A program made the position numbers and the translations under genes. DNA of 64,000 nucleotides from the NCBI GenBank assembly GCA_017434825.1, contig JAFSGC010000002.1, forward strand, positions 1-64,000. The letters run 5' to 3'. The notes beneath the pieces were generated by a model. It saw only the letters and a program-made list of their open reading frames with translations, was not told where the DNA came from and ran no database searches. Of this stretch, positions 8,641 through 16,216 are shown piece by piece. The stretch comes from Bacilli bacterium (GTDB lineage Bacteria; Bacillota_I; Bacilli_A; RF39; UBA660). Every line of letters begins with the position of its first letter. Position 1 is the first letter of the stretch.

Positions 8641-9054
8641 TTTCTTTTCTGCGTTTTCTAATTTTTTAAGAACATCCTTAGTTACATCAATAGTTTTTAA
8701 TCTAACTTCTTCTGCCATATCTTTTAAGATTGGAGTTCCTTTTTCTACTGCTAATTGAACTAAATCTTGTGCTTTTTCTTTTAATTCAACTGCTTTTTTC
8801 TTAGCAATTTCTAATACTTTTTCTTTATCTAAGTCAGCAAGTTCAGCTTTTAAGTTTTCTAATTTAACTTCAAATTCTTCCTTAACTTCTTCTAAATCAA
8901 TTTTTTTAATTTGTTTTACTAATTCATCAATTTTAGTTTTCAATTCAGCTCTTGTTTCACTACCTTTTTTTGGTGCAAATAAAATTCCTAATCCTGCACC
9001 AATTGCAGCTCCTGCTAAAAACTTACCTAATCCAGATTTTTTTTCTTTACTCAT
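8638..9054 (-). CDS. YtxH domain-containing protein
   Basis: A 138-residue YtxH-like protein. The N-terminus has the family glycine-rich membrane segment GLGKFLAGAAIGAGLGILFA followed by PKKGSETRAELK (about residues 8-40), and the rest is a long charged amphipathic helix typical of the family. YtxH proteins are general-stress-associated envelope proteins of unclear biochemical role. The ATG of this gene lies inside the end of the upstream DUF948 gene (overlap of eight bases), matching the conserved ytxG-ytxH pairing in Bacillus. Confidence 0.88.
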   Translation of the reverse strand: MSKEKKSGLGKFLAGAAIGAGLGILFAPKKGSETRAELKTKIDELVKQIKKIDLEEVKEEFEVKLENLKAELADLDKEKVLEIAKKKAVELKEKAQDLVQLAVEKGTPILKDMAEEVRLKTIDVTKDVLKKLENAEKK

Positions 9055-9337
9055 AATTATCCTCCTCTTTATTAAATCTCTTATTAATAAATCTTGTAAC
9101 TACACCTGTAATTCCATTTACAACTGTGTCACCAATTACAGCCAATGTATCAGTCGCTTTACTAACAACATCGAATGCAGAATTAAGTGAATTAACCTTT
9201 TCTTCAACGTTATCAACAACACGATCTACTTTATTAAGAATTTGAATTAATCTAATTCCTAATATTATTAACACTATTAATAATATGATACCAGCTACGT
9301 ATAATAATACAGGTAAAATTGCATTTAACATTTCCAT
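9047..9337 (-). CDS. DUF948 (YtxG-like) membrane protein
   Basis: A 96-residue protein with one N-terminal transmembrane segment (about residues 7-28, LPVLLYVAGIILLIVLIILG) and a helical tail with repeated Val/Asn/Asp heptads (LNKVDRVVDNVEEKVN). This layout is that of DUF948 proteins such as YtxG. It is followed at once by the YtxH-like gene, so the two probably act together at the membrane, possibly in envelope stress. The upstream gene ends 11 bases before its start, implying one operon. Confidence 0.85.
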   Translation of the reverse strand: MEMLNAILPVLLYVAGIILLIVLIILGIRLIQILNKVDRVVDNVEEKVNSLNSAFDVVSKATDTLAVIGDTVVNGITGVVTRFINKRFNKEEDNYE

Positions 9338-9348
9338 ATTCTTTTCTC

Positions 9349-10419
9349 CTAATCATTCTCTTTGTACATTGAATCAATTAAATCAAATAGATTATCATCT
9401 GAATCAACACTTAAATCTTTACTCTCTTCTTTCTTTTCATCTACTTTTTCTTCTTCAACTACTGGAAGTTCTTGAGTAATTTGTGGAACATCATCATAAT
9501 TATCTTTGCTTCTACGACCTGTTGCTTTATCTTTACTAGCATCAACATAATCTACATTATATTCTAATCCAAGATCTTCAAAATATTCTAAAGCATCTCC
9601 CATTGTAACTTCTTTTACTGCTGGTTTGCTTACATCACTACTTAAATCAACTAGTAGATTATTATCGTCATCATTATTATTATCTACTTCAAATGTTGTT
9701 TCCTCTTTCTTTTCTTCACGTAACTCTCTAGCTATTTCATCACTTAAACTTCCATATGCTTTTTTACGAACATCATCAACGCTTAAGTTTTCTTTAGCGT
9801 AACTACTAGTTAAACGAACTTCCTTCTTAGTAACAACATCTTCTTTTTTATAATTTTTATCTAAAATACCATAAATTGGTGAAATAATAGGTGATGGTTT
9901 AAAATGAGTCTTATCTTCTTTTCTCTCATAAATACCACTGTAAGAAACCTCACTACTTCTACCATATTCAGGAACACTTACACGACTTGATTCATCGATT
10001 CCATAAGGTTGTTTTTCTTTTTTATTTTGATAGTAATGTACTTCCTCTCTAACAGGTCTTTCATCCTTCTCAAAAACTTTCACAATCTTTGGTTCTACTG
10101 GTCTATAGTTTTCTTCCTCAACTTTAAAGTCTTCATCATCCATAACTTTAAAATCATTAACATCATCAAGAATCTCTTCTACTCTTGTTTCTTTCTTTTC
10201 TTCCTTTTTAGGTTGAATTTCGAAATCTTCATCTAAATATTCTGCTTCGTCTAATTCTTCAATTTTTTGTTCTTCTTTCTTTGGTAAAAGAACCTTCTTA
10301 GCTATTGGACGTTCAACTTCTTTTTTAAAAACCTCTTTCTTTGGTTTTTTAGGTTTTTCTTCAATTTCAACATATTCTTCTTCAAATAAAGCATTCTTTA
10401 TTTTTTCAAATAAGCCCAT
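9349..10419 (-). CDS. Highly charged, low-complexity protein of unknown function
   Basis: A 356-residue protein dominated by Glu, Lys, Asp and Val, without a signal peptide. The first 12 residues (MGLFEKIKNALF) could form an amphipathic helix able to touch the membrane. Residues about 15-250 look disordered (many KKE, EVE, PVR stretches). A short more ordered segment lies near residues 270-300 (TMGDALEYFEDLGLEYNVDYV), and another short motif closes the protein (DDNLFDLIDSMYKEND). Such a layout suggests a scaffold with short binding motifs at each end. It is in an operon with a lipoprotein upstream and DUF948/YtxH downstream, so an envelope or division role is possible but unproven. Confidence 0.7.
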   Translation of the reverse strand: MGLFEKIKNALFEEEYVEIEEKPKKPKKEVFKKEVERPIAKKVLLPKKEEQKIEELDEAEYLDEDFEIQPKKEEKKETRVEEILDDVNDFKVMDDEDFKVEEENYRPVEPKIVKVFEKDERPVREEVHYYQNKKEKQPYGIDESSRVSVPEYGRSSEVSYSGIYERKEDKTHFKPSPIISPIYGILDKNYKKEDVVTKKEVRLTSSYAKENLSVDDVRKKAYGSLSDEIARELREEKKEETTFEVDNNNDDDNNLLVDLSSDVSKPAVKEVTMGDALEYFEDLGLEYNVDYVDASKDKATGRRSKDNYDDVPQITQELPVVEEEKVDEKKEESKDLSVDSDDNLFDLIDSMYKEND

Positions 10420-10431
10420 ATATTCACCTCT

Positions 10432-11100
10432 TTAATAGTTTTCATCTAATTCGAATTCCTCATCAGACTTAAAATAACTCTCTTCGCTAGTAGATTCACC
10501 ATCTTCTACCACTTCTAAGAAATCTTCATTTGAACTTTCTGTATCAAATAACGTAAAGTTCTCTTCTTGATAACTTAAAACATTATCCCCAATTAAACTT
10601 TCTAAAACATCATCATTAAATTTTACTGTTCTTAAAATAAAGCACATATTATTAACTACTGTTGTTAAATCTTCTTCTGAAACATACGCTTCCATTTTAG
10701 CATAGTTAAACATAAAATGAACAAAATACTTACCATCAATTTCCTCAATGTTAATATATCCAGTTTTTCCATTATAATCTAACTTATTAGAATAATGAAT
10801 TTTATCATTAATCATGTAAGTATTTTCTGTTTTATTATAATAGCTTATCGCATCAACATATAAGTAATAATTATTACCATTATTATCTAAAAAAGTAGCA
10901 TTATACTCTTCCTTATTAGTTAACTTAACTCCTTTTGGTACATAATACTTATATCCATCGAAATATACATTGTATATCTTAACATCTTCTGATAATAAAA
11001 CTTTAATATTTGTTCCTAAATCAGTACTGTCTAACCTATAAACACTACATCCAGATACAAATAATACAACAATAGAGAGTAAAACAATTATCTTTTTCAT
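10432..11100 (-). CDS. Predicted lipoprotein
   Basis: A 222-residue protein with a lipoprotein signal peptide: positively charged start, hydrophobic core and lipobox VSGC with Cys at residue 18. The mature part has a beta-rich domain (about residues 25-165) and an acidic C-terminal tail of about 40 residues rich in Glu, Asp and Ser. No known domain is recognised. It is the first gene of the operon with the charged protein, the DUF948 protein and the YtxH-like protein. An extended -10 box (TGATATAAT, complement of 11121-11129) lies just upstream. Confidence 0.78.
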   Translation of the reverse strand: MKKIIVLLSIVVLFVSGCSVYRLDSTDLGTNIKVLLSEDVKIYNVYFDGYKYYVPKGVKLTNKEEYNATFLDNNGNNYYLYVDAISYYNKTENTYMINDKIHYSNKLDYNGKTGYINIEEIDGKYFVHFMFNYAKMEAYVSEEDLTTVVNNMCFILRTVKFNDDVLESLIGDNVLSYQEENFTLFDTESSNEDFLEVVEDGESTSEESYFKSDEEFELDENY

Positions 11101-11120
11101 ATTTCACCTACTCTTATTAC

Positions 11121-11129
11121 ATTATATCA
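11121..11129 (-). promoter_or_regulatory. Extended -10 promoter of the lipoprotein/YtxH operon
   Basis: The minus strand reads TGATATAAT, an extended -10 element, about 20 bases upstream of the lipoprotein ATG. No good -35 box is needed with such an element. Confidence 0.6.
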
Positions 11130-11159
11130 AATTTTTTTCAAATGTAAAATATTTTATAT

Positions 11160-11801
11160 CTATTTACTTTTTTGGACAGACTTAGTCGCAACAACAGAAT
11201 AAATAGGCATTCCTTTACTAGAAAATTTATCTTCATACTCCGTTGTAATTATATCTTCCTTATCTTTATGTAAATCAAATGTTATATCACTAAGAACATA
11301 ACCATTTTCACTATAACTCATTAACGAATAAATATATAATCCTTGATTATCAGTTTTTTGATAAATTATACAATCACCGCTAAATATCTTTTCATATTTC
11401 TCAAGAAAAACTCTACTAGACAATCTTCTTAAATGATGTCTTACCTTAGGCCATGGATCTGAAAAATTTAAATATATTCTATCTATTTCTTTTGAAAAAA
11501 CATTTTCAATATTTAACGCATCCATTCTAATAATTAATAGATTATCTAATCCTTCAGGTATTTTAGGTAAACTTCTTGCTAAAACACTATCAAATTTCTC
11601 AATACCAATAAAATTAATATCTGGATATCTCAAAGCATTCTCAATAATAAACTTACCTTTTCCCATTCCAATTTCAATATAAATAGGTTTATCATTACCA
11701 AATACTTCTTTCCATTTACCAATATTTTCCTCTGGATTTTTCACTAAATAAGGCGAAGCACCTAATATTTCTTCTTTATTTTTTACATTTCTAAGTCTCA
11801 T
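11160..11801 (-). CDS. trmB: tRNA (guanine-N7-)-methyltransferase
   Basis: TrmB uses S-adenosylmethionine to make 7-methylguanosine at position 46 of tRNA. The 213 residues fit the family. Visible signatures are the SAM-binding motif YIEIGMGKGKFI (about residues 41-52), the acidic residue in FIGIEKF, and the family-specific NFSDPWPKVRHHLRRL near residue 113, which carries the catalytic Asp and tRNA-binding basic residues. The start ATG has GGTGAT upstream. It is divergent from the small 11877-12053 gene and seems to be a single-gene unit. Confidence 0.96.
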   Translation of the reverse strand: MRLRNVKNKEEILGASPYLVKNPEENIGKWKEVFGNDKPIYIEIGMGKGKFIIENALRYPDINFIGIEKFDSVLARSLPKIPEGLDNLLIIRMDALNIENVFSKEIDRIYLNFSDPWPKVRHHLRRLSSRVFLEKYEKIFSGDCIIYQKTDNQGLYIYSLMSYSENGYVLSDITFDLHKDKEDIITTEYEDKFSSKGMPIYSVVATKSVQKSK

Positions 11802-11876
11802 AATATCACCTACAACTATTTTATCACAAAATACTTCTTAATTGCATATAATAAAACGAAATAGAGGTTGATTAAA

Positions 11877-12053
11877 ATGAATATGCATTACCCATTTATC
11901 CCAAATCCAATCCCATATCCTCAAAATAATATTGAGGAAGAAATAATAAAATTAAAACAAGAAATATATAAATTAAAAGAAAGAATATCTTTACTAGAAA
12001 ATCAAAAAAAATCTGATTATCTGAAAAAAGATGATAGTCTATATATGATGTGA
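11877..12053 (+). CDS. Short coiled-coil protein (58 residues)
   Basis: The ATG at 11877 follows a GAGG at 11864-11867 with nine-base spacing, so I prefer it to the in-frame TTG at 11868. The product of 58 residues begins with a Pro/Tyr-rich segment (HYPFIPNPIPYP) followed by a heptad-patterned helix EEEIIKLKQEIYKLKERISL of about 30 residues and an acidic/basic tail. It has its own terminator immediately after the TGA stop, which supports a real expressed gene. The function is unknown; self-association through the coiled coil is likely. Confidence 0.65.
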   Translation: MNMHYPFIPNPIPYPQNNIEEEIIKLKQEIYKLKERISLLENQKKSDYLKKDDSLYMM

Positions 12054-12074
12054 ACGTTTCTACGTTCTTTTTTT
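12052..12074 (+). terminator. Terminator of the 58-residue protein gene
   Basis: GAACGT (12052-12057) and ACGTTC (12062-12067) form a stem with a TTCT loop, followed by T7. The stem overlaps the stop codon. Confidence 0.85.
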
Positions 12075-12123
12075 GTTGCATAGTGTTCTTTTATGTTATA
12101 CTAGTATTGAAAGGATGACAAAG

Positions 12124-13317
12124 ATGTTAAAACTTAGAAGTATCAGTAAAATAGAATTTGACAATCATATAAAAAAACAAAACGACACTCACTTTATGCA
12201 ATCAACAGCATGGGGAGAATTTGAAAAAGTAACAAATTATGTAACCCCACACTATTTAGGCCTAGTTGATGAAGATAATGATATAATTGCCGCAACATTA
12301 TTATTAGAAGAACATTTACCACTAAACTGCTCAAATTTATATGCACCACGTGGTTTTGTAATAGATTATAAAAATAAAAGAACATTAAGAATATTTACAA
12401 ACAAACTTAAAGACTTTGCTAAATCAAGAAAAGCAACTTCAATTAGAATTAATCCTTCTATATCAACAGAAGATGAAGAACTAAATAATTTAAAAGACTT
12501 AGGTTATAAAAGAAATTCAAATATTAAGTTGTTAGAATATACTTATAAAATCGATTTAACAAAAGAACAAAAAGAAATTGAAAAATCATATTCAGAAAAT
12601 GTTAAAAGTAATTTAAAAGATACTGAAAAATATGATGCAGAACTAATAGTAGGTTCTCAAAAAGATTTAGAAGAATTCTTCCAATTACAAAACAATCAAA
12701 ATAATGATTATTATGAAACAATATATGATATTTTCAGTAATAATGAACATACTAAAGTTAAACTATTCTTAGGAAAATTACATATAACAAAAACTATTAA
12801 AATATTAGAAAAAGAATTAGTAAGAGTTAATAATCAAATCGCAATAATTCCAATAGACAACTTAGATGCATCATCTAAGGAAAGATTAACTACTCTAAGA
12901 AATCAAAAAAATAAAATTAATGATGATTTAAAAAGATTTAAAGAATATAAATTAGAATATGGAAATTCACTTACAATAAGTGCTACTCTAACAATGGAAC
13001 AAAAAGATAAAGTATGGATTCTAAGTGAAGCAAATAACCAAGTATTATTAGATACAAAATTAAACTATAGAATCTATAATGAATATATTAAATATTATAA
13101 AAATAATTCATTTAACCTTTTCAATCAACTTAGTCCATTAGAATGTAGTCCAAGTTTCAATGAATTTAAAAAGGAATTTGGTGGAGAATTTATCGAATAT
13201 GCCGGTGACTATGTTTTAGTAACAAATCATATAACTAACTTTATTCAAAATAAATTAATCCCATTATTTAATAAATTTAAGAAGGAGGATATAGATGAAA
13301 CTAGTAACTCTAACTGA
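12124..13317 (+). CDS. FemABX-family peptidoglycan interpeptide bridge aminoacyltransferase (first copy)
   Basis: FemABX enzymes add amino acids from aminoacyl-tRNA to the lysine of lipid II, building the peptidoglycan cross-bridge on the cytoplasmic side. This 397-residue protein has the duplicated GNAT-like layout, with the N-terminal FMQSTAWGEFEKV motif, LYAPRGFVIDYKN near residue 85, and a helical hairpin insert at about residues 215-275 that forms the tRNA-interacting coiled coil. I chose the ATG at 12124 because AAAGGA lies eight bases upstream; the longer frame from 12073 would start inside a terminator U-run. It overlaps the second FemABX gene by 23 bases. Confidence 0.87.
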   Translation: MLKLRSISKIEFDNHIKKQNDTHFMQSTAWGEFEKVTNYVTPHYLGLVDEDNDIIAATLLLEEHLPLNCSNLYAPRGFVIDYKNKRTLRIFTNKLKDFAKSRKATSIRINPSISTEDEELNNLKDLGYKRNSNIKLLEYTYKIDLTKEQKEIEKSYSENVKSNLKDTEKYDAELIVGSQKDLEEFFQLQNNQNNDYYETIYDIFSNNEHTKVKLFLGKLHITKTIKILEKELVRVNNQIAIIPIDNLDASSKERLTTLRNQKNKINDDLKRFKEYKLEYGNSLTISATLTMEQKDKVWILSEANNQVLLDTKLNYRIYNEYIKYYKNNSFNLFNQLSPLECSPSFNEFKKEFGGEFIEYAGDYVLVTNHITNFIQNKLIPLFNKFKKEDIDETSNSN

Positions 13318-14596
13318 AAAAGAATTTAAAAAATATGCAGATAAACATGAACAAATTACTTTCCATCAAACTAAGGAATGGGCTGATTTAAAAGCTAATA
13401 ATGGATGGGAAGCACATTATGTTGGTTTAAAAGATGAAAAAAAAGTCGTAGGAGCAGCACTTTTACTTGCTAAAACAGTTCCCTTTGTTAAAAAGAAAAT
13501 GTTTTATTCCCCTCGTGGTTTCTTAATAGATTACAAAAATTATGAATTATTAAAAACATTTACTGAAGAAATAAAAAAATATGCAAAAGAACATGAAGCA
13601 ATTTTTATAAAAATAGATCCATATGTTGAATATGTTGAACACGACAACAATGGTAATATTGTAGAAGATGGTTTTAATAATAAAGAAGCTGTAGAAAATC
13701 TAAAAAAATTAGGATACAAACATTATGGTTTCAACTTAATGCAAGATACTCTTCAACCAAGATGGATGCACGTTATCGAAACAGAAAACAAATCATTAGA
13801 TGATGTCATGAAAGATATGGAATCTAAGACAAGACAAATTCTTCGTAAAAATGAAAAATGTGGAATTTCAACAAGAGAAATTACAAGAGACGAACTTCCA
13901 TTATTTAAAGACATCATGCAACACACAAGTGATAGACGTGAATTTGTAGATAGACCACTTTCTTATTACGAAAGTATGTGGGATGCACTACATGATTCAG
14001 GAATTCTAAAAGTACTTCTTGCAGAAATAGACTTTAATGAATATAAAAAGAACACAGAAGAAGAATTAAAACAAAATAAAGATGAATTAGAAGATAGAAT
14101 TAATAAAAAAGAAAATAATCTTCTAAAAATGAATGATAAAAAATATGAACAAAGTAATAAACAAAATAAAGAAGCAATTGAACGTTTAGAAAAACAACTA
14201 GAAAAAATTGAAGAACTTAAAAAAGAACATGGAGAAAAAACATTACTTGGAGGAATTCTTTTCCTAGTATATGGTAATGAAGTATTATCTTTATATGGAG
14301 GATCAACCGCTAAACTAATGCAATTCCAATCAGCATATACAGTACACTTTGCCGGTGTTAAAATGGCTGTTGAAAACAACTACAAAAAATATAATTTCTA
14401 TGGAATTACAGGTGACTTTAGAAAAGAAAATCCATTATATGGATTATTCCTATTCAAAAAAAGTTTTGGTGGTCATGTATCAGAATTAATTGGAGAATTT
14501 GATTTAATAATTTCACCATTCTGGTATAACACATATAACATAGCATTCAGCCTATATCATGGATTAAAAAATCTAAAGAAAAAAATAACAAAATAA
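13295..14596 (+). CDS. FemABX-family peptidoglycan interpeptide bridge aminoacyltransferase (second copy)
   Basis: A 433-residue paralogue of the preceding protein. It keeps TFHQTKEWADLKANNGWEAH at the N-terminus, YSPRGFLIDYKN, the MurM/FemX-like segment KTRQILRKNEKCGISTREI, the long basic/acidic coiled coil at about residues 245-310 and the C-terminal YGITGDF motif typical of the family. AAGGAGG within the first gene's 3' end provides its ribosome binding site, so the two are one operon. Two consecutive enzymes usually add two residues of a cross-bridge in order, as MurM and MurN do; which amino acids is not readable from sequence. Confidence 0.92.
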   Translation: MKLVTLTEKEFKKYADKHEQITFHQTKEWADLKANNGWEAHYVGLKDEKKVVGAALLLAKTVPFVKKKMFYSPRGFLIDYKNYELLKTFTEEIKKYAKEHEAIFIKIDPYVEYVEHDNNGNIVEDGFNNKEAVENLKKLGYKHYGFNLMQDTLQPRWMHVIETENKSLDDVMKDMESKTRQILRKNEKCGISTREITRDELPLFKDIMQHTSDRREFVDRPLSYYESMWDALHDSGILKVLLAEIDFNEYKKNTEEELKQNKDELEDRINKKENNLLKMNDKKYEQSNKQNKEAIERLEKQLEKIEELKKEHGEKTLLGGILFLVYGNEVLSLYGGSTAKLMQFQSAYTVHFAGVKMAVENNYKKYNFYGITGDFRKENPLYGLFLFKKSFGGHVSELIGEFDLIISPFWYNTYNIAFSLYHGLKNLKKKITK

Positions 14597-14618
14597 AAGA
14601 GCTTAAGCTCTTTTTTAT
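14595..14618. terminator. Bidirectional terminator between the FemABX operon and the exported paralogue pair
   Basis: AAAAGAGC-TTAA-GCTCTTTT is a perfect eight-base stem with T-runs on the plus strand and A-rich flank on the other side, placed between convergent genes. Confidence 0.88.
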
Positions 14619-15316
14619 TTTGCTGTTGAAAATTTAAGTTCAATATTCGGAAAAGTTGCTTCAAACTTCCCATCAGGAAAAGGTCCCTCATAGTTAATTA
14701 TAACAGCAAACAATTCATCACTATTAACCGGAATTTTATAAATACTATCAGTTATTGTTTTACCATCACCTGTTTCTTTATCAATGATTGTAAATAATAA
14801 ATTTAATCCATTACAAGCAGCGTCTACTAAAGTCTCAGTAGCACCTTCATCTCCAACACAAGTTGGTTTATACATACCACTAACAACCGAATCATCAATA
14901 AATTCAGATAAATCAATATAAGCATCATACTTACCTTCATTTCTTATAACAAATGGATATGCAACCTCACTAGTTTGATTACCAAACAATCCTTTAACAC
15001 CAGAAATAGTATGATTCTTATTATCAATAACAGCTGTTTCCGCCGAAATATTATCACCGTTTATCGATGCTACACCAATAGTATCACTTAAATATCTTTC
15101 ATCAAAAACATAACCACTTTCACCAAAATCATTTAATGAATCATTATCTTTTACACCATAAATTTTTATCTTAAAATCCTCTTCATTAGGAGTAACTGTT
15201 GCACTTGATGAAACATTTAAATTTACAGAAAATGCAGCAAATCCTAAAGACATAGCAATTACACCAATAGCAAGAACAATAATAGTTAAAATTTTTGTAC
15301 GTTGTGATTTTTCCAT
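14615..15316 (-). CDS. Exported protein with SipW-type-like signal, paralogue A
   Basis: A 233-residue protein with a basic start and a hydrophobic segment (about residues 10-31) that runs into GFAAFSVNLNVSSSATVTPN. The G-x-A-A-F plus short linker followed by a beta-domain recalls SipW-dependent substrates such as TasA (GGTWAAFND). The remaining 190 residues look like a beta-sandwich with two Cys about 19 residues apart (in PTCVGDEG and DAACNGLN), which could form a disulfide. It is a paralogue of the next gene upstream (15341-16003), sharing the identical VSSSATVTPNEEDFK. Function unknown; a surface or matrix subunit is a guess. No SipW-like peptidase is in the window. Confidence 0.7.
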   Translation of the reverse strand: MEKSQRTKILTIIVLAIGVIAMSLGFAAFSVNLNVSSSATVTPNEEDFKIKIYGVKDNDSLNDFGESGYVFDERYLSDTIGVASINGDNISAETAVIDNKNHTISGVKGLFGNQTSEVAYPFVIRNEGKYDAYIDLSEFIDDSVVSGMYKPTCVGDEGATETLVDAACNGLNLLFTIIDKETGDGKTITDSIYKIPVNSDELFAVIINYEGPFPDGKFEATFPNIELKFSTAK

Positions 15317-15340
15317 TTAATCAACACTCTCCTTTTTATA

Positions 15341-16003
15341 TTAATTAGCACTACTATAAGTTAATTCAATATCACCAAATTGGACATTAAATGCACCATC
15401 TGCTCTATCCGAACCTTCCGGATAAATAATATTTACCTTTCCAGAAGAAACATATCCTTTTTTTAGTTTAATTTCATCAAAAGACATACTATCCTTAAAA
15501 TTAATAAATTGAGAACCCTGTTTTAAGTCCATAGACAATTCAATATCTTCACATGCTTTATTTACAAGTTCTAAAGATGCATCACCTTCTTCTACCACAT
15601 TACAAATTTTCTTACTATCTGAATCAACAACATTTTTAAAAGTTAACGTATTTAAAAATGCATCATATTGACCAACATTATGTAAATAAAATAAATACGT
15701 AACACTTTGACCAGGCTCAGTAAAATTAACATTAATACTAGTTGAAGAACTGTTTTTTGAATTATTAATTGTAATATCATCAGCAGTAGCATCACCAACT
15801 ATCTCAGGATTTACGATATTAACATTCGGATCAATATTACTTCCAGAAACTAATAACTTAAAATCTTCTTCATTAGGTGTTACAGTTGCACTAGAAGAAA
15901 CCCTTAAATTAGCAGAAAAAGCCGCAAAAGCTAATGTTGTACCAAGTAACAATATTGATAATCCTAAAATAAATAAACTTTTACTTCTTCTATCTTTTTC
16001 CAT
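15341..16003 (-). CDS. Exported protein with SipW-type-like signal, paralogue B
   Basis: A 220-residue protein with the same architecture as its downstream neighbour: MEKDRRSKS start, hydrophobic segment to about residue 28, then AFAAFSANLRVSSSATVTPN and a beta-rich domain. The Cys pair is conserved (SKKICNVVEE and NKACEDIE). Overall similarity outside the signal region is modest, so the duplication is old or the two copies are diverging under selection. RBS AGGAA precedes the ATG. The two genes lie 25 bases apart and are presumably co-transcribed, ending at the shared terminator near 14606. Confidence 0.7.
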   Translation of the reverse strand: MEKDRRSKSLFILGLSILLLGTTLAFAAFSANLRVSSSATVTPNEEDFKLLVSGSNIDPNVNIVNPEIVGDATADDITINNSKNSSSTSINVNFTEPGQSVTYLFYLHNVGQYDAFLNTLTFKNVVDSDSKKICNVVEEGDASLELVNKACEDIELSMDLKQGSQFINFKDSMSFDEIKLKKGYVSSGKVNIIYPEGSDRADGAFNVQFGDIELTYSSAN

Positions 16004-16021
16004 ATAATCATTCCTTTCAAT

Positions 16022-16054
16022 AAAAAAAATTCTAACAGGAATAACTGTTAGAAT
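16022..16054 (-). terminator. Second of two tandem terminators after the flippase operon
   Basis: ATTCTAACAG (16029-16038) and CTGTTAGAAT (16045-16054) form a perfect ten-base stem, followed on the minus strand by U8. Confidence 0.85.
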
Positions 16055-16058
16055 ATGT

Positions 16059-16089
16059 CAAAAAAAAAGAAATGATTAAACATTTCTTT
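16059..16089 (-). terminator. First of two tandem terminators after the flippase operon
   Basis: AAAGAAATG (16066-16074) and CATTTCTTT (16081-16089) form a nine-base stem, with a U-run on the minus strand. It touches the stop codon of the 39-residue gene. Confidence 0.82.
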
Positions 16090-16208
16090 TACATTTTACT
16101 TTCAACAAAGATATACCATAAAATACAAGCTACTAATAATAATATAGTAATAGTCATAAACCATCTATAAAACTTATCAAAAGCACCTAATTGTTTTTTC
16201 TTTTTCAT
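16089..16208 (-). CDS. 39-residue single-pass membrane protein
   Basis: A minus-strand frame from ATG at 16208 to TAA at 16089 encodes a basic N-terminus (MKKKKQLGAFDKFYRWF) and one transmembrane helix (about residues 18-34, MTITILLLVACILWYIF), with a short outside tail. A TAGGG sequence lies upstream at ribosome binding distance. It starts eight bases after the stop of the flippase gene and is followed directly by a terminator, so it sits in a proper operon position. It is too short for usual gene calling. Function unknown; such small membrane proteins often modulate the neighbouring transporter. Confidence 0.6.
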   Translation of the reverse strand: MKKKKQLGAFDKFYRWFMTITILLLVACILWYIFVESKM

Positions 16209-16216
16209 ATATATCC

